64,000 nt of DNA, from assembly GCA_963576565.1 (NCBI GenBank), contig OY755047.1, forward strand, positions 1,054,001-1,118,000, given 5' to 3'. Below are positions 11,801 to 23,200 of this stretch, piece after piece. The notes below the pieces were generated by a model, which was not told the DNA's origin, searched no databases, and saw nothing but the letters and a program-made list of their open reading frames with translations. Each line of letters opens with the position of its first letter. The first letter of the stretch is position 1. A program made the position numbers and the translations under genes. The stretch is from Aspidapion aeneum. Lineage: Eukaryota > Arthropoda > Insecta > Coleoptera > Brentidae.

Positions 11801-12230
11801 CGTTAATTTAACGTTGATACTTTGTTAATAAATTTAAGAGTGGTTTATAGATGCCATTAAAAACTCTTCATGGTGTCCACAATAAAACTACATATTTAAT
11901 TTTAGAAAACTATTTATTTTATAAATTTTACCCTACCTTAAAAATGTATTGAAAATGTGTTTTTAAAATTAAGACACTATTTTGAATTCATGAACGCACT
12001 CTTAGATCCACTTTTCGAGAGCAAACAGGGCACACTCACTTTTCTATTTTAACGGTTTGAGCAGGTGTCTCTATATTTCTGTGTTTCTGCCTCAAAAACC
12101 ACTGCCTTAAGAAGCTCTATTAATAGAGAATTTAGAGACGTTGCAAATTGACGAGATTGAATGAGTTACATCAATATCTAGCACTAATTAAAGTTTTTAG
12201 GAAAGATCATTGCATTCATATCGTCAACAC
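8841..12230. other. Long stretch without a supported gene
   Basis: I see no gene. A 160-residue ORF at 9273-9755 has no domain features, biased composition and no coding-like context. ACAGGGTG (9989) and CACCCTGT (9643) motifs suggest transposon debris. At about 10860-11830 the palindromic word AACGTT and its relatives (TTACGTT, TAACG) recur unusually often. The part from 10550 to 10780 is somewhat GC-richer but has no splice-consistent exon that I can recognise. Confidence 0.4.
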
Positions 12231-13480
12231 AATTCGATTGCAACAATTACAGAGGAATTTCAGTAACCAGTACTCTAAGTAGATTGTAGGGTACGATAGA
12301 AGAGCCCAGTGGGTTTCGTGCAGGCAGATCTTGTAGTAATAACGTTTTTTGTCTTAAACAAGTAATTGAGAAAAGGAGCGCCAGAAATATAGAGACTCAT
12401 GTTACCTTTGTGGACCTACAAAAAGCATATGATACCGTTCCAGTAGAAAAATTATGGACAGTGTTAGAGCAGACTAATATCAATCATACATACATAAAAG
12501 CGATAAAAGAACTATACAAATGGACTTTCAAAAGAATTCCTGGTAACGAAAGGCTAAAGATAGGAATGTTGTAACTCTCCAACTCTTTTTAAAATATATA
12601 TCGCAGTAGCTTTAAAAAACTGGAAACGTAAGGTACACGGCATGGGAATACAATTTAACGACCGATTTACCATATACACACTAGAGTTTGCTGACGACCA
12701 AGTAATTATACCTAATGATAAAGAAGACATGGAGTATATGATGAGAAAGTTAATAAAAGAATACCAAAAGTGGGGGTTAACAGTGAACGTGGACAAGACA
12801 CATTACTTATGTATTGGAAACGAATTAAATGAGGGAGAACTAGACATTGGACATACAATATCTCCATAAAATGAGTATGTATACTTGGGTGTCACATTTG
12901 ATAAGACAGGGACAGACTGTAAAGAACTGGAAAAAAGAATAGTATAACCAAAAAAGGTTATTGGATGTCTTAATAGTATTTTATGGAGCAGAGAGATAAA
13001 AAAGAATGTAAAATTTAACATATATGAAACAAGTGTGAAAAGCACGCTGTTGTATGAAATAGAGACTTGTCGCGTAACAGAAAAGTACAAAACAAAAATG
13101 GAAAGTGTCGAAATGGATGCAATAAGAAGATCAATGAGAATATCTAGAACAGATTATATAACAAATAAGATCATAAAAGAAAGAATGGAAATCGAGGGAA
13201 GCATAACAGATGACATCACTAAAAGACAACTGATATGGTACGGCCATGTACAACGGATGAACGGCGAAAGATTACCAAAGCAGATCCTAGAATGGCAACC
13301 AATAGGGCGCAGAAAAAGAGGGCGTCCTAAACTAGAGTGGCAACAGTCCATCCAAAAATCAATTAATCAAAAAAAAACCTGACAGAAGATGTTTTTCAGG
13401 ATCGAAGGAGGTGGAGAATAGGCGTCGGACAACGTAGCAAAACGTTCTAAACCAACATAGTAGTAGTCTTTCTGACATCA
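12231..13480 (+). pseudogene. Non-LTR retrotransposon reverse transcriptase, decayed copy 2
   Basis: This is the longest copy of the family. It starts with a CNNYRGISVTSTLS-like motif, then EEPSGFRAGRS near 12305, HVTFVDLQKAYDTVPVEKLW near 12400, and a deleted GLRQGC region near 12550. FADDQV lies near 12685, followed by VNVDK. The C-terminal part at 13035-13382 has MRISRTDYITNKI, WYGHVQRMN and RRKRGRPKLEWQQS. Frameshifts and stops show it is dead. It gives the uninterrupted version of the MITE target at 12449-12465. Confidence 0.88.
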
Positions 13481-14689
13481 GGAATGGGCTTTTGGAGAAG
13501 AACAAGTGGTAAATCTATGTTGAAGATAAAATTTATATAGTAGACTAGATTAAAGTTGTTTTAATGAAGACTCCTGACCTAAAATCAGCTTCCCCACGTG
13601 TGCTGTAACAAAAAAAAAAACTACCCTTAAACCCACATGACAAATAAAAACAAAGAGGGATAATGTATTTATAGACACGCGCTGGAGGGAGAAAGAAGGT
13701 GATCTGTCCGTTTGTCTGTCTGTCTTCCTCTTTTACCTAATGCAGCCTAAAATATTTTTTTTGGGGTTGCACGATTGTCAGAATGTCGCTCAATTTATCT
13801 TTTTTTTTTCGTTTGTGATAACATTTAGCCAATCGTTTTTATTTCTTTGCTCGAAAACAATTTAGGATTAAATTTACTCAGTAAATTAGTTTTGCTTAAT
13901 GTATTATTCTAAAATACTGTTAACTTTTATTCAAAATGACTTGATTACTCTGATGTTGGTAAAAAAATGCGAAAAATGTGGAAAATGGCTTATTTTATTG
14001 TAACAAGAGTGAATTATTTGCTTTGAAATTCTTAAGAAATCATGTTTTTAACAAAAAAAGTTCAAAACTACACTGAGAAAAAAATTATTTTCATTTTAAA
14101 TAATCAGAAGTCAAGTGTGAAGCGCCCTCTAACAAAAAACCTCTGGTTACCAATTTTGAAAATAATCCCTATAAAACTGTTCATAATATCTTTAAGAAAA
14201 ACTTTTAAATTTAACACCATGTATCTCGGAAACGGAGCATTTTTGTCCCCTAGTCTATATGAACCTTTATCTCTATTTTAATCCGTAGAATATGCGGATA
14301 AAATATTGACTTCAAATTTCGGGACTCCATGTATACTGAAATGGCATAAATGGGTATTTGGGAACATGTTGACTCCCGTCGCCCTCCAGACCCAGATGGT
14401 GGCTTGCATATTGTGAAAAGGGTCTTAGAAGGGACCATAAAAACACCACCCATAGGTACAGTAGGTAGATTTTGGAGGGTGCAATGATCTGAAAATCATG
14501 GGTTTTACCAGGGCTCTTAAAATTATAATTTTATAATAACTTTGTATTATTGTTTTTGATTTTCCTAAAGATTGGAAAAAATTTAAATATACATTTTTGT
14601 AGATAAATTTTAAAAATGTTTGCTTGGTTTTTTTTAGATTAAATTTACTACATTTTCTGAAAGCACGGCAGTGCCCCGCCAAGTTTGCG
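13481..14689. other. Unassigned AT-rich stretch
   Basis: No gene or clear element is recognised. It contains a short (TTTGTCTG) pyrimidine tract near 13710 and long homopolymer runs. The ORFs at 14042-14727 overlap on both strands and look random. Confidence 0.35.
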
Positions 14690-15525
14690 TAGAAACTGCT
14701 GTACCATCTTTTCTTGAAACATTTCATCCCATATTTGACCTATCTAAAACTCTATTTCGGAATGATCTACGAAACTCAAACTTTGCACAGTCGTAGATCT
14801 TCATGGAGTTAACAACCCCTCCAAGTTTCATGGAGTTCCATAAAGTAGTAAAGTAGTTACGAAATTTTAAAAAACGTCGAAATTGCCACTCACTCACTCA
14901 TGCATAGATCATCAAAATTCTACTGTACAGCCAGACATGCTACAAAGCTGAAATTTGGCAGACTGATAGAAATTATGATCAAAACCTTGGAAAAAATTTT
15001 AAAAAACCCAAAATTCTAATTTACTCCCCTCCCCTATACATGTAAAGTTATGTAAAAGCAACATTGCCCACTTCCAGAAACGCTAGAAAGCTGAGCTTTG
15101 GCAGGCGTATAGGAACTATGATAAAACTATATGAAAAAATTTTAAAACCCCAACATTTTAATTTACTTCCCTCTCCTATACATGTAAAGTTATGTAAATG
15201 TAACATTGCCCACTTCCAGAAACGCTAGAGAGCTGAGCTTTGGAAGGCTGATAGAAACTATAATAAAACCATAGGAAAAAAATTGAAACACCTCAAATTT
15301 TTTAATTAGGCATTGCAAAAGTTTTGAACAATATTCCGCAGATTTTACTACTTTAAAACTTAAATATTATCCAAATCCTTTAAAAAAGGAGTGAAGTCAT
15401 AATAAAAACGTTTCATGTAAAAAAGCCAAGTACGCGAAAATGATATTCCGTAAAAAGAATTGAGATAAAAGTAAAGCCAAATTCCCCAATATAAATTTCA
15501 AAATGAAAAGTTCTTACTAGTTTTT
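14690..15525 (+). repeat. Dispersed repeat, copy 2
   Basis: This is the second copy of the element at 2058-2740, in the same orientation. It is longer because the block with ATGTAAAGTTATGTAAA, ACATTGCCCACTTCCAGAAACGC and AGAGCTGAGCTTTGG is present twice in tandem (near 15045 and 15180). No transposase is visible. Confidence 0.75.
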
Positions 15526-15954
15526 GTTATGATTAACGTTTATAATAAACTTCAATAAATTTAACATTTTTCCTTAATGAATGACCATTCTAACTGTTGA
15601 TTTTAATTATGCTTTTTTTGTGTCAATTTATCTCAAGATTGATTGAAGAAAAAAAGAGGTTGCACCTAGGTAGTATACAGGTGTTTTTTGTTGAGACTGT
15701 ATTCAAAAACTGGTTCGATTTCTTGCAAAATAATGAATTCAAAAATTTTAATGAATGTACTCAATTAAGAACCATCACATTTTAAAAAATATTGTCCCCT
15801 TTACTTTATTTTATTTTATGTTTAATTAGTCTTCTTTATATTAATCATATGAGAAAAACAAGTTTTTTTTTTTACCAATTTAACATCACTTGTTTTTTCG
15901 AATTTCAAAACAGCCCACATTTTGGGTTATTTCTGAAAAATTAAGTTTACATTC
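15526..15954. other. Unassigned AT-rich stretch
   Basis: No gene is seen. A 62-residue ORF at 15597 has no recognisable features. Confidence 0.3.
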
Positions 15955-17010
15955 ACACGAAAAAGGGCACCTGTATTAAATTAATACCCATAACTCAAAA
16001 AGTACTTAACCGATTTCGATGATTGATACCTTTTTTGATTTTGTAAGATCCCAACTTTTTTATAAAGTATTTGTTAATTAGAATTTTTGCCGTTAACACG
16101 AAAAAAAACGAGGACAAATAAGCTTGTGTACTTAAACTACCCCGCCATCTTAAAAATCAAAATGGTGTCACCTTTCTTACATTTAGTTCAAAACTTGGTT
16201 TATTCTCTATCTAGTGGCGTTTGTTTTATTTAATTCGGTTAAGTATTAAAAAAGTTATTACCAAAATTAACATATGGCGCGAGTTTTTAATTTTATCTAC
16301 TCCTTTTCTGTGTTACTATGGGATTTTTACCGTTTTTCATGTTTTCTGTTTCAGAATAACTCCTGAACAGTTTAACCGATTTTTACCATTCTTTTTTGAA
16401 TATACAGGGTTTCTCAAAAAAATTAAGTTTAATATTTAAAGTCGTTTCTCAAACATAAAATTAAAAGAATCTTTTTGTGACATGCACTGGTTTAAATTAA
16501 TCGTTATAACTCAAAATCTACTTAACCGATTTGAATGATTGAAACCTTGTTCAATTAGACAAGAACCCAACTTGTTTCTAAAGTACTTCTAAAAGAAAAT
16601 ATTCGTCGATAACACGAAAAAAACGAGCTCGATACAATTATTATTTTAAACTACTCAGACATCTTAAAAAACAAAATGGCGTCACCTTTCTTTTGTTTAC
16701 TTTAAAACTAGGTTTTTTGTCTATCCACTGGCCTTTGTTTTATTTAATTCGGTCAAGTATTAAAAAAGTTATTAACAAAATTAAAGTTTGACGCGAACTT
16801 TTAAATTCTTACCTTAGATTAAAAACCGCGTATCAAAGACAAATAACCCATATGATTTAAAAATAACACAAGAGTTTTAGGAACTTTATTGATTTTCCCT
16901 TTTTTATACTATTCTATTGGGTTTTTAACGTTTTTCGGTGCGGCTTTTTTTCGTTTTAAAATAACTCCTAAACAGCTTAACCGATTTTTACAACTCTTTT
17001 TTTAATCGAT
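15955..17010 (+). repeat. Diverged tandem duplication, about 515 bp per copy
   Basis: Two copies follow each other. Copy 1 (about 15987-16410) and copy 2 (about 16504-17010) share TAACTCAAAA.TACTTAACC, GTTAACACGAAAAAAA/GATAACACGAAAAAAA, CATCTTAAAAA.CAAAATGG, TTTGTTTTATTTAATTCGG and AACTCCTGAACAG.TTAACC. Both contain several AACCGATTT words and are followed by an ACAGGG motif. The duplicate is diverged, so it is old. Confidence 0.75.
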
Positions 17011-17021
17011 TCGGGAGATCT

Positions 17022-18124
17022 ACAGGGTGGTCGAAAAGTACCGAAAGTTATGATTCCCCCACCACTTTTGCAGTATTCTTTAAAAATAGGTATTTTGCAA
17101 TAAATCTCGTTACTCTGTGCTTGTTTAATAGTTTTTTTGTCAAGTCTAGCGTTTTTGCTAAACCCTTTTAGCGCTTTATGATGTTTGGCATAGTTTTTTT
17201 TTACTTTTTCAAGCTTTTTCAGTTACTTACCGGTCGTATAGTCCACGCAAAATCCCAAAAGAAGCAAATATCCAAAAAACAACCAAAAATAATCCTCAAA
17301 AACCGACTTTTTCTTCACTTTAATTTTAGTCCACATCGCGTCTGACTACCTCACGCTTAATTTAGCTCCCCTCATTTAAGGGGGCTAAAAGCGAGCACTT
17401 TGTTCTCCCTATATTTCACCAAATATTATTCGATTTTTGTTTTTATTTAAATATAAATAATAATCACATTGGTACTGCTCTTAAATGTAAAACTCGTTTC
17501 ATGAAAGAAGAGGTCTCGCAGAGTAGAGAAAGAATTCCCGGCCACTTGTTTAGTATAACAACACGCACTTCAAAAGTCGATTGTAACTGCTTAAAACTCA
17601 CTAATTTTAGGTCATTTTCACTAGAATCTAATAGTCAACACTAAAATCCATTTAATTTACAAAAAATTTGCAAAAAATCCGTTAAAAAACCGTCAAAAAA
17701 CGTTAAAAAACTTTTTTAATGCGGTCTCGCGCGCGTATATATCGTATCGTCTATAGACTTAACAACACAAAGTGTACAGTGAGCAGGAGACTGTTATACG
17801 AAAAGGGAGAGGGGACCCGACCACTTGTGTATTAAAATGGAGCTATCTACACCAACATGGCCGCCCAAAACCCAAAGACTTGCATTTTAGATTGCTACGC
17901 GCCATTCGCACATGTTTTTATAAAATTTTCAAGCTTCAAAACCATCTAAAAACCCAAAAATTACAAAATTTTGATTCTTTTTAAGATGTTTTATCTTAAA
18001 AAATTCTCCTAACCTTTCTCCTACCTCTTAAAACCCCATAAAAATTTACTTTTCGGTACTAGTTTTCGATGTAGAACGTTGCACTACCTGATGGAATGTC
18101 ATTTTCAGTGCATTCTACAGGGTG
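17022..18124. mobile_element. Possible element between inverted GTACCGAAA motifs
   Basis: The segment lies between ACAGGGTG at 17022 and ACAGGGTG at 18117. Just inside are CGAAAAGTACCGAAAG (near 17034) and, inverted, CTTTTCGGTACTAGTTTTCG (near 18050). No transposase is encoded. The 17700-17900 part is GC-richer, with GCGCGCGTATATAT near 17730. Whether this is one mobile unit is uncertain. Confidence 0.35.
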
Positions 18125-18312
18125 ATTTAAATTTTTCGATGGTTTATGTGTGGGCGTATTTATAGCCCACATTTTTACCCAGACTCATTCAAAACATATA
18201 CAGGATGTTTCTAAAGATAATGTAGTAACGAAGAAGACTAATCTATCTTTACGATATCTACAGGGTGTTTATATATTTCTTGTTACTGACATTTTTTTGT
18301 GGTGCATTTTTC

Positions 18313-18760
18313 TACGTTGTCCGACGCCTATTCTCCACTTCCTTCGATCCTGACAAGCATCTTATGTCAGGTTTTTTTGAATCATTGATCTTTGGATTGA
18401 CTGTTGCCATTCTAATTTAGGACGCCCTCTGTTTCTGCGCCCTATTGGTTGCCATTCACACCTGCTTTGGTAATCTTTCGTCGTTCATCCGTTGTACGTG
18501 GCCGTACCATATCAGTTGTCGTTTAGTGATGTCATCCGTTATGCTTTCCTCGATTCTCATTCTTTCTTTTATGATCTCATTTCTTATATAATCTGTTCTA
18601 GATATTTTTATTTTCGACACTTTCCATCTTTGTTTTGTATTTTTCTGGTACGCGTCAAATCTCTATTTCATACAACAACGTGCTTTTCACCATTGTTTCA
18701 TATATGTTAAATTTTACATTCTTTTTTATCTCTCTGCTCCAAAAAATACTGACATCCAAA
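18313..18760 (-). pseudogene. Non-LTR retrotransposon C-terminal fragment, copy 3
   Basis: On the minus strand this matches the 3' part of copy 2 (about 12960-13440). Shared parts include the block coding for the GHVQRMN/CGHVQRMN-type motif, the GR.RGRPKL.W-like motif and the CGACGCCTATTCTCCAC end. It lacks the catalytic core and is broken by stops. The opposite orientation to copies 1 and 2 shows independent insertion. Confidence 0.8.
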
Positions 18761-18769
18761 ATACAAAAA

Positions 18770-19290
18770 AATTGTTGTGCGCTTTGTTTGTAATTTGTTA
18801 ATTAAATGAAATATTAAATTTAAAAAAACTGTAATGTAAAAAAATACTAGAAATAACAAAAATACCGATGCAAAAAGAAACTGTAAAAACAACAAAAATA
18901 GTGGTGCCGCAGGCGAAAATTTTAGAAAAATTAAATACTTTTCGGAAAAAATGGTACCGCAGAAATAAGCTTTTGCAACAAAATTACTAGAATATTAAAA
19001 AAAATGCGTCGAAGGCAAAAACCTGAGAAAAATCCAGTACCTCCTTTTAGGAAATATTCACGCCTCAGAAAATTTTTTAAAGAATTATTGGAAAACCGAA
19101 AAACCTTAAGGCAACAACTCTAGAAAAACCGGAAAAAATTTTAGAAAATATAAAAAAAAGTGACGCCACAGAAGAAAATTTTGGTAAAAAGAAGAAAATA
19201 TTGTGCCACAAAGGAAACTTTTGGAAAAATAAAATAGTGTAAAGAAAAAAATGCTAGAAATTTTTCATAAAAAATGGTAAAGTCATTTTG
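18770..19290 (+). repeat. Degenerate purine-rich tandem repeat
   Basis: Loose units of about 40-60 bp centre on GTG.C.CAGAAGAAAATTTT followed by GGAAAAAT (near 18902, 18950, 19160 and 19210). The copies are poorly conserved. No coding role is supported. Confidence 0.45.
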
Positions 19291-19839
19291 TTTTGTTTAG
19301 AATTCCTTCCCAATTGCGCCTCTATTTCTAGGAATTTTTAGTTTTAAAATATGCCAAAAAATCACATATCTTTGTTCGTAAAACGACATTTAAAAACACC
19401 CTGTATAAATATTACTTAAAACATATTACACACACCTTGTATACATCCTATAATCTTTTATACACTCTTACTCTGTTTCTCTTATTATACATAAAAATAG
19501 TTGTCTCTCTTTCTATCTTCTACAAAGGATCACTTCTCAAAGCTCGGTAGTCACCAGATTTGAAAAAAATTGCTGCATATGCATGTGACTTCAACATGTT
19601 GATTTTTATTTAACTTATTCCATGTGTGAATGAACTAAAACAGATATATTATGCTTTTGGGAGGGGGAATCATAGTAGAATAGGATACCGTTTGTTACTT
19701 ATCTTTGTTAATGACTTTTTTTTAGTCTGTGCCTTTTTTTTAACTCAATTTTCGAAATGAAAACGGAGCCAATGTAGGTATCTATTATAGGCAAAAAAAA
19801 TGTTTTTAAATAAAAGTTAAATAAACTTATCTTGGGTCT
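19291..19839. other. Unassigned stretch
   Basis: No gene is visible. It contains CACCCTGTAT at 19397 and a similar CACACCTTGTATAC near 19430. These are the same repeat-end motif seen elsewhere in the left 20 kb. Confidence 0.35.
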
Positions 19840-20030
19840 GAGGAAATGGCAATGCCCTGCAAAGTTCGCGCGGAAAAAAACATTTCCAAACTAGTAAGAA
19901 CCTTTAATTTTAAAATTTGTATTGGAGAACTTGACTTTAGTTTTATCTCAATTCTTTTTACGGAATTCCATTTTAGCGTACTTGGCTTTTTTTACATAAA
20001 ATGTTTTTGTTATGATGTTTATTTTATAAA
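19840..20030 (-). repeat. Dispersed repeat, inverted partial copy 3
   Basis: The reverse complement of this stretch matches the right end of the copies at 2058-2740 and 14690-15525. The landmarks are GCCAAGTACGC, TGGAATTCCGTAAAAAGAAT, TAAAGTCAAGTTCTCCAAT and GGTTCTTACTAGTTTGGAAA. The 77-residue ORF across it is an artefact. Confidence 0.7.
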
Positions 20031-20293
20031 ACAGCACTTAGGGGACATCAAAATACAGACCATTTTATCTAGAACGTAAAAAATGTAAATATTGAAAAGT
20101 TTTATTCCATTAATGGTCTTAGATAGATTTTTTATGCGGGGATTTCATGGTCAGCGATTGGCAGAAAATTTCTTCTAATAGGGGTTAGAATGTTTGATCA
20201 ATAAATTCCACACTGTGTTCAAAATGTGAAAAGATACAATTTAAACAAAAATCGTTTTTTATTCTTTTTTAAACAAATTTTTGTGTAAAAAAA

Positions 20294-23200
20294 ATGAGCC
20301 ATACTGTAGAACAAAGCATTAAACTAGCCGAACTCAACAAAAAAATATTGGAAATCAAGAAAAAAATTCAACTTTCAGGTACTTTTGTAGTCGATGACTA
20401 TTTTTAATATACAGGGTGACCCACAAAAGTGTTAGTTTTTAATTTGTAAAAAAAAAATTGTGTGTATTTAAGTAATTTTGCAAAAAAATAAATTTAATTT
20501 TTTTGTTAAGTATTTTTTTGAATTTTGTGTTCCACAAATGAGAAACTTTTACTAATCGAAAGGTTAGGACAGGCATCACAAGAAAATAAAGGAGAACATT
20601 TTTGGGCCTTTTGGGTTACATATTTTATGGAATAAATTGCTGAGAAGGATGTATTTCTTTCAGAGGGCCAACGCAAGGCTTTGTTCGAGGACTGTGAGTC
20701 AGAGAGGAAAAACAGTTCAGATGAAATTTTGAAACTCAAAAAAGAGGTTTCGAACCTTTTTTTAGTTTTACATGAAAGCAAGAGTCCTACCGCCAAATTT
20801 CGACTAAAAAATAAACGCATTGAAGATATCATTGGTAAGTTTTTGAAATTTTTGAAAAAAAGTATTTTATTTAATATTTGATCAATCACATCTCTTAAGT
20901 ATTGTTCATACTCGTCTTAGTCTTTTGTTTTTGATTAGTCTTTGTCCTTTGATTAGCTTAGCTGTCTTAAACAAAATCGGCTGTTCATACTCGTCTTTTG
21001 TTTTTGATTAGTCTTAGTCATAACCCACTGAAAAAAAAATCAATTTCAATAAAAAGGCCCTCTTCAAACGTCATTTTCTACACAAAACAATCTTATTTAA
21101 CCTAATCTGTGCACGAAACACAGACACGAAAGAACAAAAGCGAAAAAGAAAAAAAACAAATAAAATTTTGAGGTTATGTTGAGATTTTCTGTTAAAAACA
21201 TGATTAATGGCGGTAAATTCAAAATTCCGGCCGCGCGCTTGCGCTCTTCAGACGCCCTGTAAAAAAAAACAAATATCAGCTGATGTCTGTCACTCGTCTT
21301 AGTCGTTGTCCTAAGGATTGAAAGTTGGCAACTCTTAAGACCAAGACTAATCAAAAACAAAAGCAAAAGCATTGTATGAACACTCCCATAAGAAACAGTG
21401 GTTTTAACTTTCTTATGACAAGACATATGACTAAACCAAGACAAAAGACTAGACAAAAGACGAGTATGAATCCATTAAAAGCAATGCTGTAAAAACACAG
21501 CATCTAAGTATTCTTAATTCTAGACTTTTAAAAAATTTGCTTCTAATTTAAGCATTTTCTTGGTTTTAGGGCCTCTAGGGGGAAAATCTGTTACAGAAGT
21601 AAAAGAACTGCTAGACCTGCAAATAATCGACAAAGGAAAAAAACGAGATTTGCTAAAATATAAAATGAAAAAACGCAGAAAATATATGGACGAACTGGGA
21701 CTCGAATATCAAAAGTTGTTGAGCAAAAAGGAAAAGAAAGAGTTGATACTGAAGGTCGAAAGGCCAGTTAAAAAAGTACGCTCTAATATATTTTTTTGAT
21801 TTTTGATTTTTGATTTTTGATTTTTGATTTTTGATTTTTGATTTTTGATTTTTGATTTTTGATTTTTGATTTTTGATTTTTGATTTTTGATTTTTGATTT
21901 TTGATTTTTGATTTTTGATTTTTGATTTTTGATTTTTGATTTTTGATTTTTGATTTTTGATTTTTGATTTTTGATTTTTGATTTTTGATTTTTGATTTTT
22001 GATTTTTGATTTTTGATTTTTGATTTTTGATTTTTGATTTTTGATTTTTGATTTTTGATTTTTGATTTTTGATTTTTGATTTTTGATTTTTGATTTTTGA
22101 TTTTTGATTTTTGATTTTTGATTTTTGATTTTTGATTTTTGATTTTTGATTTTTGATTTTTGATTTTTGATTTTTGATTTTTGATTTTTGATTTTTGATT
22201 TTTGATTTTTGATTTTTGATTTTTGATTTTTGATTTTTGATTTTTGATTTTTGATTTTTGATTTTTGATTTTTGATTTTTGATTTTTGATTTTTGATTTT
22301 TGATTTTTGATTTTTGATTTTTGATTTTTGATTTTTGATTTTTGATTTTTGATTTTTGATTTTTGATTTTTGATTTTTGATTTTTGATTTTTGATTTTTG
22401 ATTTTTGATTTTTGATTTTTGATTTTTGATTTTTGATTTTTGATTTTTGATTTTTGATTTTTGATTTTTGATTTTTGATTTTTGATTTTTGATTTTTGAT
22501 TTTTGATTTTTGATTTTTGATTTTTGATTTTTGATTTTTGTTTTTTGATTTTTGATTTTTGATTTTTGATTTTTGATTTTTGATTTTTGATTTTTGATTT
22601 TTGATTTTTGATTCTTGTAGAGTACCTGTGAGTTACAAAATAGTATTCACGCCATGGAAGTTCAAATTCGTGAAGCGATCCATATCAAAAATCGTTACAT
22701 GGATATTCGAAAATCCCTCAAAGACGATGCCTCAAAATTCGAGAGTACCATAAAGACCTTAGAGGAAGAATTGAGTGGACAGAATGTTGATATAGAAAAA
22801 CTTCAGAAGGTTTGTGCAAAACATAAGGAATGACAACACAAGGCCTATGACACGATAAAACAATTAAAATACTGTGACAAGACTATGACAAGACTAATAA
22901 GAGTGTGAAAAAGACAAGGCTATCACAAGACTATGACGAAACAGACTATGATTATAACATGACTATGGCCAGATTATGACAAGACAAGATAAGACTATTA
23001 GAAGGCAAGACAAATAAGGCAGTTAAGCGAAAGACAAAATACTATGATAATGCTACGTCAAGATTAATAACGAGACTTAAATGAATGAAATGAAAAGCCC
23101 AGACAAGACTAGGAAGACGATTATGATTAGACATTAGAAGACCAAGAGAGATTTTTTGCATACGTAAAACGTTGGTATTTTCCTAGATAATGGAGGAAGC

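Noticed and set aside
21791..22613. Telomere-like repeat
   Set aside because: The unit is TTTTTGA, not the insect TTAGG. The array is intronic with exons on both sides.
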